NCBI GenBank assembly: GCA_036743375.1
Contig: DAINPP010000010.1
Coordinates: 1-64,000, forward strand
Reading direction: 5' to 3'
DNA from: DAINPP01 sp036743375
Lineage (GTDB): Bacteria > Thermotogota > Thermotogae > MWEM01
DNA: 64,000 nt
Positions 34,872 to 43,735 of the stretch are shown here, one piece after another; the first letter of the stretch is position 1; every line of letters begins with the position of its first letter. The notes beneath the pieces were generated by a model, which was not told the origin of the DNA, ran no database searches, and saw only the letters and a program-made list of their open reading frames with translations. Both the position numbers and the translations under genes were made by a program.

Positions 34872-35663
34872 CTATATTTTTTGATAAAAGAATGGTTCTA
34901 CAACTTTTAAGCCGAGCTGTCTATAATTAAAGATTCTCTCCGTACTACCGACAAATAGAATTCCGCCAGGTTTCAGAGAATCCACGAAATTCCTGTAGAG
35001 GACATTCTTAGTCTCCATCTCAAAATAAATCACGACATTCCTGCAGGAGATAAAATCGAGATTCGACTCAAACTTATCCTGAAGCATGTTGTGTCGCTTG
35101 AAAGTAACCCTGTTCTTCAGGGCCGGAATGACTTCAAACTGATCGTTTTCCATCTTTTTGAAATACTTGCTGACGATCGCAGGATTCGTACTCTCGAGCG
35201 AACGCTTATCGTACACACCCTTTCTTGCCTTCGCAAGAACACCGGCATCGATATCACTCGCGATGACCTTTGCCCCCGTTGCCTTCAGTTCAGAAAGAAT
35301 CATCGACCAAGTATACGGTTCCTCCCCGCTTGAACAACCGGCACTCCAGATTTTCAGATTAGGACCGACTTCTTTCAATTTCATCGGGATATATTTCTTT
35401 TCAAGAGAGGCCCATTTCTCAGGATTTCTGAAAAACTCGGTTACATTAATGGTGAGTTTATCAAGAAATTCATCCTTTTTGTCCTCATCAGAAAGGATGA
35501 GCTTCATATAATCCCTGTACGATTCGATCTTATGCTTCCTGAGTAAAATATCCGTTCGTCTCTTGACTCGATGCGGCTTATATCCCGATAAGTCAAGATC
35601 CAGTTTTTTCCTTACCTCTGTGACAAACCAGTCAAATTCCGGGTCGTTTATTTTTTCTATCAT
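34872..35663 (-). CDS. cheR: CheR-type chemoreceptor methyltransferase
   Basis: 263 residues, SAM-dependent glutamate O-methyltransferase of chemoreceptors. The N-terminal helical CheR_N domain (about 1-65) is followed by the linker TINVTEFFRNPEKW, a CheR hallmark. The Rossmann domain has IWSAGCSSGEEPYTWSMIL (SAM site), then FISCRNVVIYFE and GGILFVGSTE. No chemoreceptor, CheA, CheW or CheB gene is in the window. It sits between an outer-membrane-like protein gene and ftsY, an unusual place for cheR; a stand-alone methyltransferase role is possible. Confidence 0.92.
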   Translation of the reverse strand: MIEKINDPEFDWFVTEVRKKLDLDLSGYKPHRVKRRTDILLRKHKIESYRDYMKLILSDEDKKDEFLDKLTINVTEFFRNPEKWASLEKKYIPMKLKEVGPNLKIWSAGCSSGEEPYTWSMILSELKATGAKVIASDIDAGVLAKARKGVYDKRSLESTNPAIVSKYFKKMENDQFEVIPALKNRVTFKRHNMLQDKFESNLDFISCRNVVIYFEMETKNVLYRNFVDSLKPGGILFVGSTERIFNYRQLGLKVVEPFFYQKI

Positions 35664-35692
35664 CTTATTCCCTCCACACGCAGAATAATCAA

Positions 35693-36841
35693 TTATTTTT
35701 CATCTGATTCCGCGTAAAAATCTAATTTGAAATTATATTTTATTCCCAATTCAAACAGCCAGTCATCCTTTCTTTCAATGGAAAAATCAACGAAAATTGT
35801 ATCCAGCACGTTGAATTCAAAATCGGCAAACAAGGCCGTCTGAATCTCTTCAAGATGATCTTTTTCAAAGGAAAATCCGATATCCGCACTGAGAAAATCG
35901 GCGTCCATGTTCCAGTAGACATCCGTCCATTCCTTGATTCCACGGAATTCATTCGCGAGGAACAGATTTCTTCCGTAAGTCAGCTCAAGTGGCCCCATCT
36001 GCACGTCGAAAAACGGATACAGGGCATCGGAATACTTGATTCCACCGTTCAATTTGAATCTGTCGACGTCGAGACTGCCCAGCACACCGAAGAGCATCAT
36101 CTGCCGTCCCTCCGTCCCCGCGTCCGAATTCAGTATCTCGGGAAATTTCTGGGAATATTCATACCCGGCAAAGGGGGTAACGGATACCCGGTCATACTTG
36201 AGTTCCGGACCGACAGAAACGGCCACCGTCAGAGAGGCTGAATTGTCCAGAAAGGCATCCGCGGAAAGGGAACATTCAACCGGACCGAGGCTTATAGCAG
36301 GAGAGTTAAAATCAAAGGCCCAGGAACTCCATTCCGGAGATTTGACATACAGATCCCAATCATTCACGTTATAATCAAAAGAGACGTATTTCCTGTTAAA
36401 ATCTGACCTCGGGCAGAATACCATCTGACCGTTCTTTCTACCTTGGCTACCGAAATTAAACGTCAGTTCCTTGTACCGTACCGTAGTTTCTATAAAATAA
36501 TCAGAAACCTGTTCGTTCTTTATCCTGATAAAAGAGCCAAAAGGATCCTGATCCTGTTCCAATCTGATATGAAACTTTCCGTCAAAGATCAGAAAGTGCA
36601 TTCCGGGTTCGAGTTCAAAGAAAAACGCGGGTCCGGATTCACCGATAAGACCTCCGGCGGTCATCTCTATCCACGCGGCCGCGTCCTGAAGGATGACATC
36701 GGGATATTGCAACTGCCAATCGACATCTTCAAAATCATCTACCCCGTCAACCGTGTCCGTTGCACCGGCATAGATCAATCCACCTGAAAACAGCCCTATG
36801 ACAAATATTAGAAAAAGAACTTTTATTTCTCTTCTACCCAT
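35693..36841 (-). CDS. Exported protein, probable outer-membrane beta-barrel or surface protein
   Basis: 382 residues. A cleavable signal peptide (MGRREIKVLFLIFVIGLFSG, cleavage likely after IYAGA). The mature part is rich in alternating polar/hydrophobic strands with aromatic residues (for example ELTFNFGSQGRKNG, GIKYSDALYPFFDVQMG, LFELGIKYNFKLDFYAESD). This favours a beta-barrel, but there is no classic C-terminal Phe: the chain ends in Glu-Lys. It overlaps the PHP gene by 19 bases. No family recognised. Confidence 0.6.
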   Translation of the reverse strand: MGRREIKVLFLIFVIGLFSGGLIYAGATDTVDGVDDFEDVDWQLQYPDVILQDAAAWIEMTAGGLIGESGPAFFFELEPGMHFLIFDGKFHIRLEQDQDPFGSFIRIKNEQVSDYFIETTVRYKELTFNFGSQGRKNGQMVFCPRSDFNRKYVSFDYNVNDWDLYVKSPEWSSWAFDFNSPAISLGPVECSLSADAFLDNSASLTVAVSVGPELKYDRVSVTPFAGYEYSQKFPEILNSDAGTEGRQMMLFGVLGSLDVDRFKLNGGIKYSDALYPFFDVQMGPLELTYGRNLFLANEFRGIKEWTDVYWNMDADFLSADIGFSFEKDHLEEIQTALFADFEFNVLDTIFVDFSIERKDDWLFELGIKYNFKLDFYAESDEK

Positions 36842-37668
36842 GAAATGACGTCCTTTACATATCTCTGAGGATTAAACGCATATCTCTGCGGTGCATAGTC
36901 ACCCCTGTGATAATCAGAACCCATACTGATCAGCAGATTCCCCTGTTCAGCAAGGCTGAGATACTTCTGTATCTGACTCATATTGTGACCTGGATGGAAT
37001 ACTTCGATTCCATCTATTCCGAAAGAAAAAAATCTTTTGATGTCAACCCGGTTCATTCCCCCGGTCTTTCTCATCTGCGTTGAGAATATTCCGGGATGGG
37101 CTATGAAAACAAGCGCTCCCGCCTTTTTCAACAGCTGTATGACCGTTTCTACCGGTTCAAGACGATGCAGGACAAAATTCTTGCCGGTGTTACCGATCAG
37201 GTCATCTTCAAAGGCCTGTCTGTAATCGTCTATATACCCATATGAAAGCAACAGCTGAGCGATCTGTGGTCTTCCGACATAAGGGGCGTTCAGAACGGAA
37301 TTTACCGCCTCCTCATCGAAAAAGAACCTCTTCCGCAAATTGTTGATCATCAAGAGAGCCCTTTCTTTCCTGATAACGGCTCTTTCTTCGGTAAATGCTC
37401 TTAACCTCTCATCGTTCGGATCATATTTATACCCCAGTATATGAACCTCTCCGTCTTCATAACCGGCAGAAAGTTCTATTCCACTGATGATCCTGATTCC
37501 CTTTTCCCGACAGCACCCGGCCAGGGTATTCGTCCACGTGATACAATCATGATCCGTGATAGAAAAATGGGTCACACCAAATGAGATTAAATCACACAAC
37601 AATTCATCCGGTGATTTCTCACCGTCTGAATTGATCGTGTGATTATGTAAATCAATGAAAGGATTCAC
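36823..37668 (-). CDS. PHP-domain phosphoesterase (YciV/RNase AM-like)
   Basis: 281 residues. Metal-site motifs: DLHNHTINSDGEKSPDELL (HxH), HFSITDHDCI (DHD), GIELSAGYEDGEVHILGY (E and H), FIAHPG, and a late MGSDYHRGDY (DxH). This is the order of the PHP family whose members hydrolyse 3',5'-bisphosphonucleotides and trim 5' ends of RNA; which of these is not decidable. It lies 8 bases after yebC. Cytoplasmic, metal-dependent. Confidence 0.85.
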   Translation of the reverse strand: MNPFIDLHNHTINSDGEKSPDELLCDLISFGVTHFSITDHDCITWTNTLAGCCREKGIRIISGIELSAGYEDGEVHILGYKYDPNDERLRAFTEERAVIRKERALLMINNLRKRFFFDEEAVNSVLNAPYVGRPQIAQLLLSYGYIDDYRQAFEDDLIGNTGKNFVLHRLEPVETVIQLLKKAGALVFIAHPGIFSTQMRKTGGMNRVDIKRFFSFGIDGIEVFHPGHNMSQIQKYLSLAEQGNLLISMGSDYHRGDYAPQRYAFNPQRYVKDVISWVEEK

Positions 37669-37676
37669 ACAGATAT

Positions 37677-38435
37677 TTAGAGTGTCTCCATTATTCTTTC
37701 CATCTCGTCGTCATCAATGTCAAAGTTGGCGTAGACATTCTGTACATCGTCGAGATCCTCGAATTTTGAGATGAGGTTGAGTACCTTTTCGGCATCTCTT
37801 CCCTCAATGGCCACCGTCGTCTTTGGAATGTAGGCAAATTCAACATCCCTCGGTGTAAAACCGGCAGCTCTTATGGCATCTGCAACGCTCATCATGTCTT
37901 CCGGAGCGGTTCTTACTTCAACCGGATCGGAAGAATCATCGATATCATCTGCACCGCATTCGATAGCCGTCATCATAAATTCTTCCGCGTCAGAGATTTC
38001 CGACTTTTCTACAATCATGGTTCCCTTCTTTTCAAAATTCCAGGAAACGGCTCCTGATTCTGCCATGTTTCCGTTGTACTTGCTGAAAACATGTCTGACT
38101 TCCTGAGCGGTTCGGTTCTTGTTATCGGAAACCGTTGTGATGATCATCGCAACACCGGCCGGCCCGTAACCTTCGTACATGATTTCTACGTATTCTACGC
38201 CTTCAAGTTCTCCCGTACCTCTTTTAATCGCCTTTTCCCATGTATCCTTCGGCATGTTGGCTTCTCTCGCCTTATCGAGAGCTGATCTGAGCCTCGGATT
38301 CAAATCCGGATCGCCGCCCCCTTCTCTCGCAGCTACTGTCAGTTCTCTGATAACCTTGTTAAAGAGTGCAGAACGCTTCTTATCCTGTGCACCCTTTCTG
38401 TGTTTGATATTTGCCCATTTATTGTGTCCAGACAA
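37677..38435 (-). CDS. yebC: YebC/PmpR family protein
   Basis: 252 residues. SGHNKWANIKHRKGAQDKKR is the nearly invariant start of YebC. RALDKAREANMP-like text (SALDKAREANMPKDTWEKAI) and YEGYGPAGVAMII confirm the family. Members act as DNA-binding regulators or, more recently shown, as translation factors that relieve ribosome stalling at proline-rich motifs. The start codon is TTG (38435) after GGAGGG. Usual partner ruvC is not adjacent. Confidence 0.95.
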   Translation of the reverse strand: MSGHNKWANIKHRKGAQDKKRSALFNKVIRELTVAAREGGGDPDLNPRLRSALDKAREANMPKDTWEKAIKRGTGELEGVEYVEIMYEGYGPAGVAMIITTVSDNKNRTAQEVRHVFSKYNGNMAESGAVSWNFEKKGTMIVEKSEISDAEEFMMTAIECGADDIDDSSDPVEVRTAPEDMMSVADAIRAAGFTPRDVEFAYIPKTTVAIEGRDAEKVLNLISKFEDLDDVQNVYANFDIDDDEMERIMETL

Positions 38436-38465
38436 AATAAACCCTCCTTCAATTAAAAAAATTTT

Positions 38466-39929
38466 TTATTGTGTTTTCGAGTACTTTATAACCATAAATG
38501 TCGTATCATCGTGTTGTTTGGCTTCACCTACAAATTTTCTCAAAGCCTTCAGCATGGCTTCTTTAATCTCTTCTGCCGACTTCTCGCAATTATCTTTTAA
38601 AACCGCCCGAGTCCTTTCAAAACCAAATTCCTCTTTTGAGGTATTTCTCGCTTCGGGTATTCCGTCGGTATAGACAATGAACACATCATCGCTTTCAAGC
38701 TGAAAGATATCTTCTTCGTAATCCTGGTCTTCAAATATACCTATGGGAATCCCACTGTTGCTGATCTCAAAAAACTCGTCCGTCTTTTTTCTGTAAAGGA
38801 TGATCGGGTCATGTCCGGCATTTGAATATTTGAAAGTTCCCGCTTTCTGATCCAGCAAAATAAACATCGAGGTCACAAAACGGTCCGTTATATCATTCTG
38901 TGCAATATGATCATTGACCTTTGAAACGAGTTCCGGAAGAGAAGCGGTATTATCCACGATGATGCGAACAGCCGATCTGAACGAACTCATCAGCAGCGAT
39001 GCGGGAATTCCTTTCCCAGAAACATCCGCTACGATCAGAAACGTCTTATCCTCTATCGGGAAACAGTCATAATAATCCCCAGCGACCTCTACAGCGGGTG
39101 AAAAACTCGCCGTTATCTGAACATTCTCCGGCTGGATGATCTGTGAAGGCAACAGGCTGTTCTGAATCTCCTTGGCTATACTCAACTGCTCTCTCAGCCT
39201 TTCCTGCTCGATCTTATCCTGAAGATAGATATAGTTTTCGATACTGAAGTGGATCTGATTGGCAATGGATTCCAGCAGCTTCCTGTCTCCGGCGGTAAAG
39301 ATATCCCCGAGTTGTCTGTTCACGAGTACAAGTCCACCAAAACAAACATCATTTCCACTGATGGGAATGATGATAAGTGATTTAACGAGTTCCGGGAAAT
39401 CAAAGCGCTCCAGCGAATCCCCTTCAAGGATCAACGTCTTGGGATCTTCACCGGTGATATAAGCCTTTATTCGCTCCTTGCAAATGGGGAAATACTCCTG
39501 CAGGCCTTTATTCTCTTCAAAAGAACAGACGAATTCATCCACAGCCATATAATGAAAGGCAATCCCTATTCCGTCGGAAGGTATCGAATTTTTAATCGAG
39601 TCGATAAGCGGTCCGGTTACAAAAAGCGGATCCAGCGTTTTTGAAAGGATCCGGGTTACCTCATATAATGTGGATAATTCTTCATAAGTCTTGGAAATCT
39701 CCTCAAGCTGTGTTTCCAGCATGATGGAACTCTCCTCGAGCTGATTTTTATAACTGACCAGCTCATTCTCGAGACTCCCTATCCCCGTGTTAATTATCTC
39801 TAACAATTTTTCTTCATTCTCTATGGAATCCACCGATTGACCAGTCGAAGCATTTACCGTATATTCATTTGAAAGTGTCTCGATTCTGGATAACAGTTCT
39901 TTAAGACTCTCTTTAAGAGGCATCACCAA
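38466..39929 (-). CDS. GAF-domain PP2C (RsbU/SpoIIE-type) phosphatase
   Basis: 487 residues. N-terminal coiled coil (about 1-95), GAF domain (about 100-250), a linker of the form REQLSIAKEIQNSLLP (typical before SpoIIE domains), then the PP2C core: VAGDYYDCFPIE, VADVSGKGIPASLL, SNAGHDPIILYR, VYTDGIPEARN and HDDTTFMVI. The metal-binding aspartates are intact, so it is an active Ser/Thr phosphatase, probably of an anti-sigma antagonist. It overlaps the receiver gene by 17 bases and is likely controlled by that receiver. No anti-sigma/antagonist genes lie nearby. Confidence 0.9.
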   Translation of the reverse strand: MVMPLKESLKELLSRIETLSNEYTVNASTGQSVDSIENEEKLLEIINTGIGSLENELVSYKNQLEESSIMLETQLEEISKTYEELSTLYEVTRILSKTLDPLFVTGPLIDSIKNSIPSDGIGIAFHYMAVDEFVCSFEENKGLQEYFPICKERIKAYITGEDPKTLILEGDSLERFDFPELVKSLIIIPISGNDVCFGGLVLVNRQLGDIFTAGDRKLLESIANQIHFSIENYIYLQDKIEQERLREQLSIAKEIQNSLLPSQIIQPENVQITASFSPAVEVAGDYYDCFPIEDKTFLIVADVSGKGIPASLLMSSFRSAVRIIVDNTASLPELVSKVNDHIAQNDITDRFVTSMFILLDQKAGTFKYSNAGHDPIILYRKKTDEFFEISNSGIPIGIFEDQDYEEDIFQLESDDVFIVYTDGIPEARNTSKEEFGFERTRAVLKDNCEKSAEEIKEAMLKALRKFVGEAKQHDDTTFMVIKYSKTQ

Positions 39930-40287
39930 TCACCTGTTTTACAGAATTGATAAGAAGTTTGGGACTGAACGGTTTTGTCAGAACATCACAGGCACCGAGT
40001 GCAAGTGCCTTATCCTTGTCATCCTCTCCACCTTTTGCCGTCAGAACGATGACCGGAATATCCTTTATCTCATCATTTTTACTCTTTTCCTTTAAGACCC
40101 CGAAACCGTCAAGTCTCGGCATCATGATATCAAGCACGATCATGTCCGGTTGAAAGCCGTTGATCTTTTCAAGGCCATCTACGCCGTCAACAGCCTGTTC
40201 AATCTCGTACCCCGCCTTTTTCAGATTAAAGACGATAATATTTCTTAAAACACCGGAATCATCTACAACAAGAACCTTTTTTGACAT
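39913..40287 (-). CDS. Single-domain response regulator (CheY-like)
   Basis: 124 residues, receiver only. Acidic pocket DDSG, phospho-acceptor Asp in MIVLDIMMPRLDGFG, Thr in VIVLTAKGGEDD, Lys in LTKPFSP. No output domain. Overlap with the phosphatase gene suggests it regulates that enzyme in trans, as in RsbU-type partner switching. No kinase is adjacent; the nearest is about 26 kb away. Confidence 0.93.
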   Translation of the reverse strand: MSKKVLVVDDSGVLRNIIVFNLKKAGYEIEQAVDGVDGLEKINGFQPDMIVLDIMMPRLDGFGVLKEKSKNDEIKDIPVIVLTAKGGEDDKDKALALGACDVLTKPFSPKLLINSVKQVIGDAS

Positions 40288-40304
40288 TATTGCCCCCTTT
40301 ACAG

Positions 40305-40973
40305 TCAGAACTTTCCACTTAAAGGCATCCTGACACCAGAATCGTTTGTTGAAAACACTTCTCTTAAAACGGGCAGATAAAATACTTTCGGCAACTTATC
40401 CCCGTAAAGATGCTGAAGAATATCCCTGTAATCCAACCATGATTCTTCTTTCACTTCATATTCTATCATAAAAAACGGGTTCTTTGATAATTCGATGGTC
40501 ATTCCCGCCGTTGATTTTTCCCTCATCAGCGCCTCTACCCCTTCACGGTCATGCAGTTCATCCCTGACGATCAGTCTGAATGACCACCATTCCATGAGTC
40601 TGGTCAGCGGAAGTTTGTTGTCGACCTTCCACATTCCCTTCATCTTAAGCCCTATCGGTGATTTGACGTTAAACCGGTTTACCAGTTCTCCGGCGGATGA
40701 AGCCGTCTTCTCCAGCCTGACGAGAAAATAGGTTGCCATACTGATCAAACCCGTGGGAAGGGCCCTCGGCAGTGTATATTTTGGTTTCGGATGAAATCCC
40801 TGTGTATACCAGAGCGGAAAGGCGGCTCGTCTCATCGTCCGCTCAACAGCCGTAATCCATTCCCTGTGAGATAAAAAACGCAAAACCCCTGTCTTTGTTG
40901 CCTGACAGAGGTATGTATCGTAATCGGGACCTTGCTGTATTCCCGTTCCCTTATTTTCTATTTCTTGGATCAT
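40305..40973 (-). CDS. TIGR03936 / DUF2344 radical-SAM-associated protein
   Basis: 222 residues. TKTGVLRFLSHREWITAVER and WYTQGFHPKPKYTLPRALPTG are hallmarks of DUF2344. In most genomes it is fused to, or sits next to, a TIGR03960 radical SAM protein and rng (RNase G); neither is found here. Its start overlaps the proS end by 23 bases, with GAGG before ATG 40973. Biochemical role unknown. Confidence 0.88.
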   Translation of the reverse strand: MIQEIENKGTGIQQGPDYDTYLCQATKTGVLRFLSHREWITAVERTMRRAAFPLWYTQGFHPKPKYTLPRALPTGLISMATYFLVRLEKTASSAGELVNRFNVKSPIGLKMKGMWKVDNKLPLTRLMEWWSFRLIVRDELHDREGVEALMREKSTAGMTIELSKNPFFMIEYEVKEESWLDYRDILQHLYGDKLPKVFYLPVLREVFSTNDSGVRMPLSGKF

Positions 40974-42690
40974 ATGCCTCTTTTGCCTTTTTTAAAGTTT
41001 CTATCAACAGCTCATACCCTTCAGAGACGTCAACATCGTGTTTCTCGGACTCATTTCTGAGTTTCAACTCAACGAGGCCTTTCTTGATCCCCTTTCCCAC
41101 CGTTACTCTGAGGGGGATTCCGATGAGATCCGCATCCTTGAACTTGGATCCGGCCGAATTATTCCTGTCATCGAGGAGAACTTCGATCCCCGCAGTCTTC
41201 ATCTGCTCGTAAATGGCCTCCGCATGGGTCATCTGTTCCTCGTCGGTCGGTTTGACCACCGTGATGATCGCCTCAAACGGGGCACAGCTCATCGGCCAGA
41301 GGATGCCATTTTCATCGTGAAGCTGCTCGACGATACCGGACATACTTCTCGAGACACCCCATCCGTAGCAGCCCATATAGAACGGAAGTTTATCCCCATT
41401 TTCAGCGGCAAATTTTGCATCCAAGGCTTCCGAATACTTTCTTCCAAGCTTGAAGACCTGCCCCATCTCTATGCCTCTGGTCTCTTTGAGTCTGCCCGAA
41501 CAATTCGGACAGGCATCTCCGGCAACCACCATCTTGAGATCCTCAAAACTGTCCACACTGAAATCTCTTTCAAGATTCGTGTTGATATAATGGGTATCGG
41601 CCTTCATGGCTCCCGTGACAAAATTCTTCAATCCCCTGACACTGTGATCCGCTATTATTCTGAGGTCATCCCTCTTCAATCCGACAGGTCCGATGAACCC
41701 GATCGGTGTCCCGAAGGCCTCCAGAACTTCTGCCGGCTGTGCCAGCTCCAGTGTCTGATCAGCCGCAAAGGCCCTGAGCTTTGCGATGTTGATCTCTAAA
41801 TCTCCCCTGATCAGTGCGAGTATAAAACCATCTCTTCCCTTGAAGATGAGGGACTTGACGATCTTCTGTTTCTCCGTCTTCAGGAAGGCCGAAATATCCT
41901 CTATCGTCTTCTGATCCGGTGTGTCAACTGATTCAAGAGCCTTTAATTCCTCATCGGGATAGGTATAGTCGATCCTGTATTCCGCTCTCTCATCGGTTGC
42001 CTTGTAGCCGCATTCTGGACAATGGAAGAGTGAAGATTCACCGTTTGCCGCAAGGATGACGAACTCATGGGTGTTGCTCCCGCCGATGGCTCCGGAATCC
42101 GCTTCAACGGCCATATAATCGAGTCCCATTCTCGCAAGGATTCTCTCATAAGCCTTGTACATCACATCATATGTCTCATCGAGACCCTTTTCATCCGCAT
42201 GGAAACTGTAGGCATCCTTCATGATGAATTCCCTCGCCCTGAGTAGTCCGAAGCGGGGTCTGATCTCGTCTCTGTATTTTGTATTTATCTGATAAAGATT
42301 CTTCGGAAGATCCTTGTAACTGACAAGCTCGTTCTTTACAGTGACAGTGATCATCTCTTCGTGTGTCGGTCCAAGTGTGAAAAATCGGTGATGTCTGTCT
42401 TCTATCTTCATCATTTCAGGACCGTAGTCCTCCCATCTCCCCGATTCCTTCCAGATACTGGCCGGCTGTGCAATCGGCATGAGCATCTCAAGACATCCCG
42501 CGTTGTCCATTTCTTCCCTGACAATGTTGGTTATCTTCTGAAGCACCCTGTTTCCCATGGGAAGATAGGTAAATATTCCTGCCGCCACCTTCCTTATAAA
42601 TCCGCCTCTGACCAGGTATTCATAACTGATGAGGTCTGAATCCGATGGAGCCTCTTTTAACGTAGGGGCGTAAAACTGCGAAAATCTCAT
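40951..42690 (-). CDS. proS: Prolyl-tRNA synthetase, bacterial type
   Basis: Class II aminoacyl-tRNA synthetase, about 579 residues, with the YbaK-like editing insertion between motifs 2 and 3 (about 230-385), so it should clear Ala-tRNA(Pro). Motif 2 region: FFTLGPTHEEMIT and RDEIRPRFGLLRAREFIMKD; motif 3: MGCYGWGVSRSMSGIVEQ; a C-terminal anticodon-binding domain ends the chain. Start ATG 42690 lies 7 nt after GAGGTG; GTG 42699 is within the site. It leads a long co-directional row of genes reaching 31.8 kb. Confidence 0.96.
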   Translation of the reverse strand: MRFSQFYAPTLKEAPSDSDLISYEYLVRGGFIRKVAAGIFTYLPMGNRVLQKITNIVREEMDNAGCLEMLMPIAQPASIWKESGRWEDYGPEMMKIEDRHHRFFTLGPTHEEMITVTVKNELVSYKDLPKNLYQINTKYRDEIRPRFGLLRAREFIMKDAYSFHADEKGLDETYDVMYKAYERILARMGLDYMAVEADSGAIGGSNTHEFVILAANGESSLFHCPECGYKATDERAEYRIDYTYPDEELKALESVDTPDQKTIEDISAFLKTEKQKIVKSLIFKGRDGFILALIRGDLEINIAKLRAFAADQTLELAQPAEVLEAFGTPIGFIGPVGLKRDDLRIIADHSVRGLKNFVTGAMKADTHYINTNLERDFSVDSFEDLKMVVAGDACPNCSGRLKETRGIEMGQVFKLGRKYSEALDAKFAAENGDKLPFYMGCYGWGVSRSMSGIVEQLHDENGILWPMSCAPFEAIITVVKPTDEEQMTHAEAIYEQMKTAGIEVLLDDRNNSAGSKFKDADLIGIPLRVTVGKGIKKGLVELKLRNESEKHDVDVSEGYELLIETLKKAKEAYDPRNRK

Positions 42691-42727
42691 AAAACTCACC
42701 TCTTGAAATTAATCAAACATTTTCGCA

Positions 42728-42736
42728 ATTATATCA
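42728..42736 (-). promoter_or_regulatory. Extended -10 promoter element of proS
   Basis: Minus strand TGATATAAT, perfect extended -10, about 38 bases before ATG 42690. The 13-14 bp around it (TTTGTGATATAATT) is identical to that before rex about 700 bases away, so the two may be co-regulated or share ancestry. A full Rex palindrome is not present here. Confidence 0.55.
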
Positions 42737-42755
42737 CAAATGGGCTTATAACACC

Positions 42756-43388
42756 TCATTTTTCCCTGTTTACCATTTTAAAGGACAACGATTTGAACGA
42801 TAACGAAATGTGAACATCCTCTATCATTACCCCTTCGGGCACTTCAAGTGTCCGCGGGGCAAAGTTCACGATTCCCCTTACCCCAAGGTTGATGAGTAAA
42901 TTCACGACCTTCTGAGCGGATTCCACCGGTACGCAGATGACACCGATATCGATATCCCTCTTCTCTACGATCTGCTTTAAATTACGGATATCTTCAACCG
43001 GAAATTTCTCGTCGATCATCAACCCTATCTTATGATCGTTATTATCGACGATTCCCTTGATGATAAATCCGTCCTGAATCAGTCCCGGATAGTTCACGAG
43101 GGCACGACCAATCTTCCCCGCACCGATGATCAACACGTTCCACGTCCTGTCGATCCCGATGATCTTCTCTATCGTCTTCATCAGGTCGACAACGTTGTAA
43201 CCGGTCCCCCTCTTACCGAATCCGCCAAAATAAGACAGATCCTTTCTGATCTGACTCGGTTTCAGATCAAGATGTTTTCCCATGGCCGAAGAGGATATCG
43301 TTTCTATTCCCTTTTTCGAGTGCTCCTTCAATAATCTATAATAAACCGCCAGTCTTCTCGCTACCGGACGCGGTATCTTGTCAATCAT
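42756..43388 (-). CDS. rex: Redox-sensing transcriptional repressor Rex
   Basis: 210 residues. N-terminal winged helix (about 1-80) with DLKPSQIRKDLSYFGGFGKRG, the recognition-helix signature of Rex. Then a Rossmann domain with IGAGKIGRALVNY for NAD(H). It binds DNA when NAD+/NADH is high and releases it when NADH rises, inducing fermentation and reducing genes. A Rex-type operator lies directly upstream, which implies autorepression. Start ATG 43388 after AAAGGTG. Confidence 0.96.
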   Translation of the reverse strand: MIDKIPRPVARRLAVYYRLLKEHSKKGIETISSSAMGKHLDLKPSQIRKDLSYFGGFGKRGTGYNVVDLMKTIEKIIGIDRTWNVLIIGAGKIGRALVNYPGLIQDGFIIKGIVDNNDHKIGLMIDEKFPVEDIRNLKQIVEKRDIDIGVICVPVESAQKVVNLLINLGVRGIVNFAPRTLEVPEGVMIEDVHISLSFKSLSFKMVNREK

Positions 43389-43400
43389 AAAATCACCTTT

Positions 43401-43431
43401 TTGTGTTTAATTTCACAATTGAATTATATCA
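43401..43431 (-). promoter_or_regulatory. rex promoter with Rex-type operator
   Basis: The plus strand reads TTGTGTTTAATTTCACAA (43401-43418), an 18-bp near-palindrome that fits the Rex consensus TTGTGAnnnnnnTCACAA with one mismatch. It lies between the extended -10 (TGATATAAT on the minus strand, 43431-43423) and the ribosome binding site, so it covers the likely start point. Autoregulation is the natural reading. Confidence 0.75.
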
Positions 43432-43579
43432 CAAAATCACTTTTTATTTTTTTTCTTCATCTATTCTATACGATGAAGAGATAAAACGGAAATTTTTCCC
43501 TGAAAATGTGCAGAAAAGACTAGAATTCATTTTCGTATACGGTTAATAAAAAAAGGTAGATGAACTTTATTGCAGGTTG

Positions 43580-43611
43580 AAAAACAAATAGCCGAGGTAT
43601 CTTCCCCCGGC
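43580..43611 (-). terminator. Probable terminator of thrC
   Basis: On the minus strand GCCGGGG, a 7-nt loop GAAGATA, then CCTCGGC (7 bp with one G-U), followed by TATTTGTTTTT. Position is about 125 bases after the thrC stop. Confidence 0.6.
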
Positions 43612-43735
43612 CTTTATATCGTCTATGTCGAGAAGCCCAAATCACGGAAGCGTTTTCCCCCGTACAATTCCATATAACTCAGACCCAGTCAAAATTCTTT
43701 ATAATCCGCATGATATATCGGGACGAGAGGGACTC

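Larger units (their letters stand above)
43389..43735. other. Intergenic region between thrC and rex
   Basis: About 347 bases. It contains the rex ribosome binding site, Rex operator (43401-43418) and -10 box (43423-43431) at its left end, and a probable thrC terminator at 43580-43611. The middle (43440-43560) is AT-rich with no ORF that has a ribosome binding site. No other gene seen. Confidence 0.6.
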
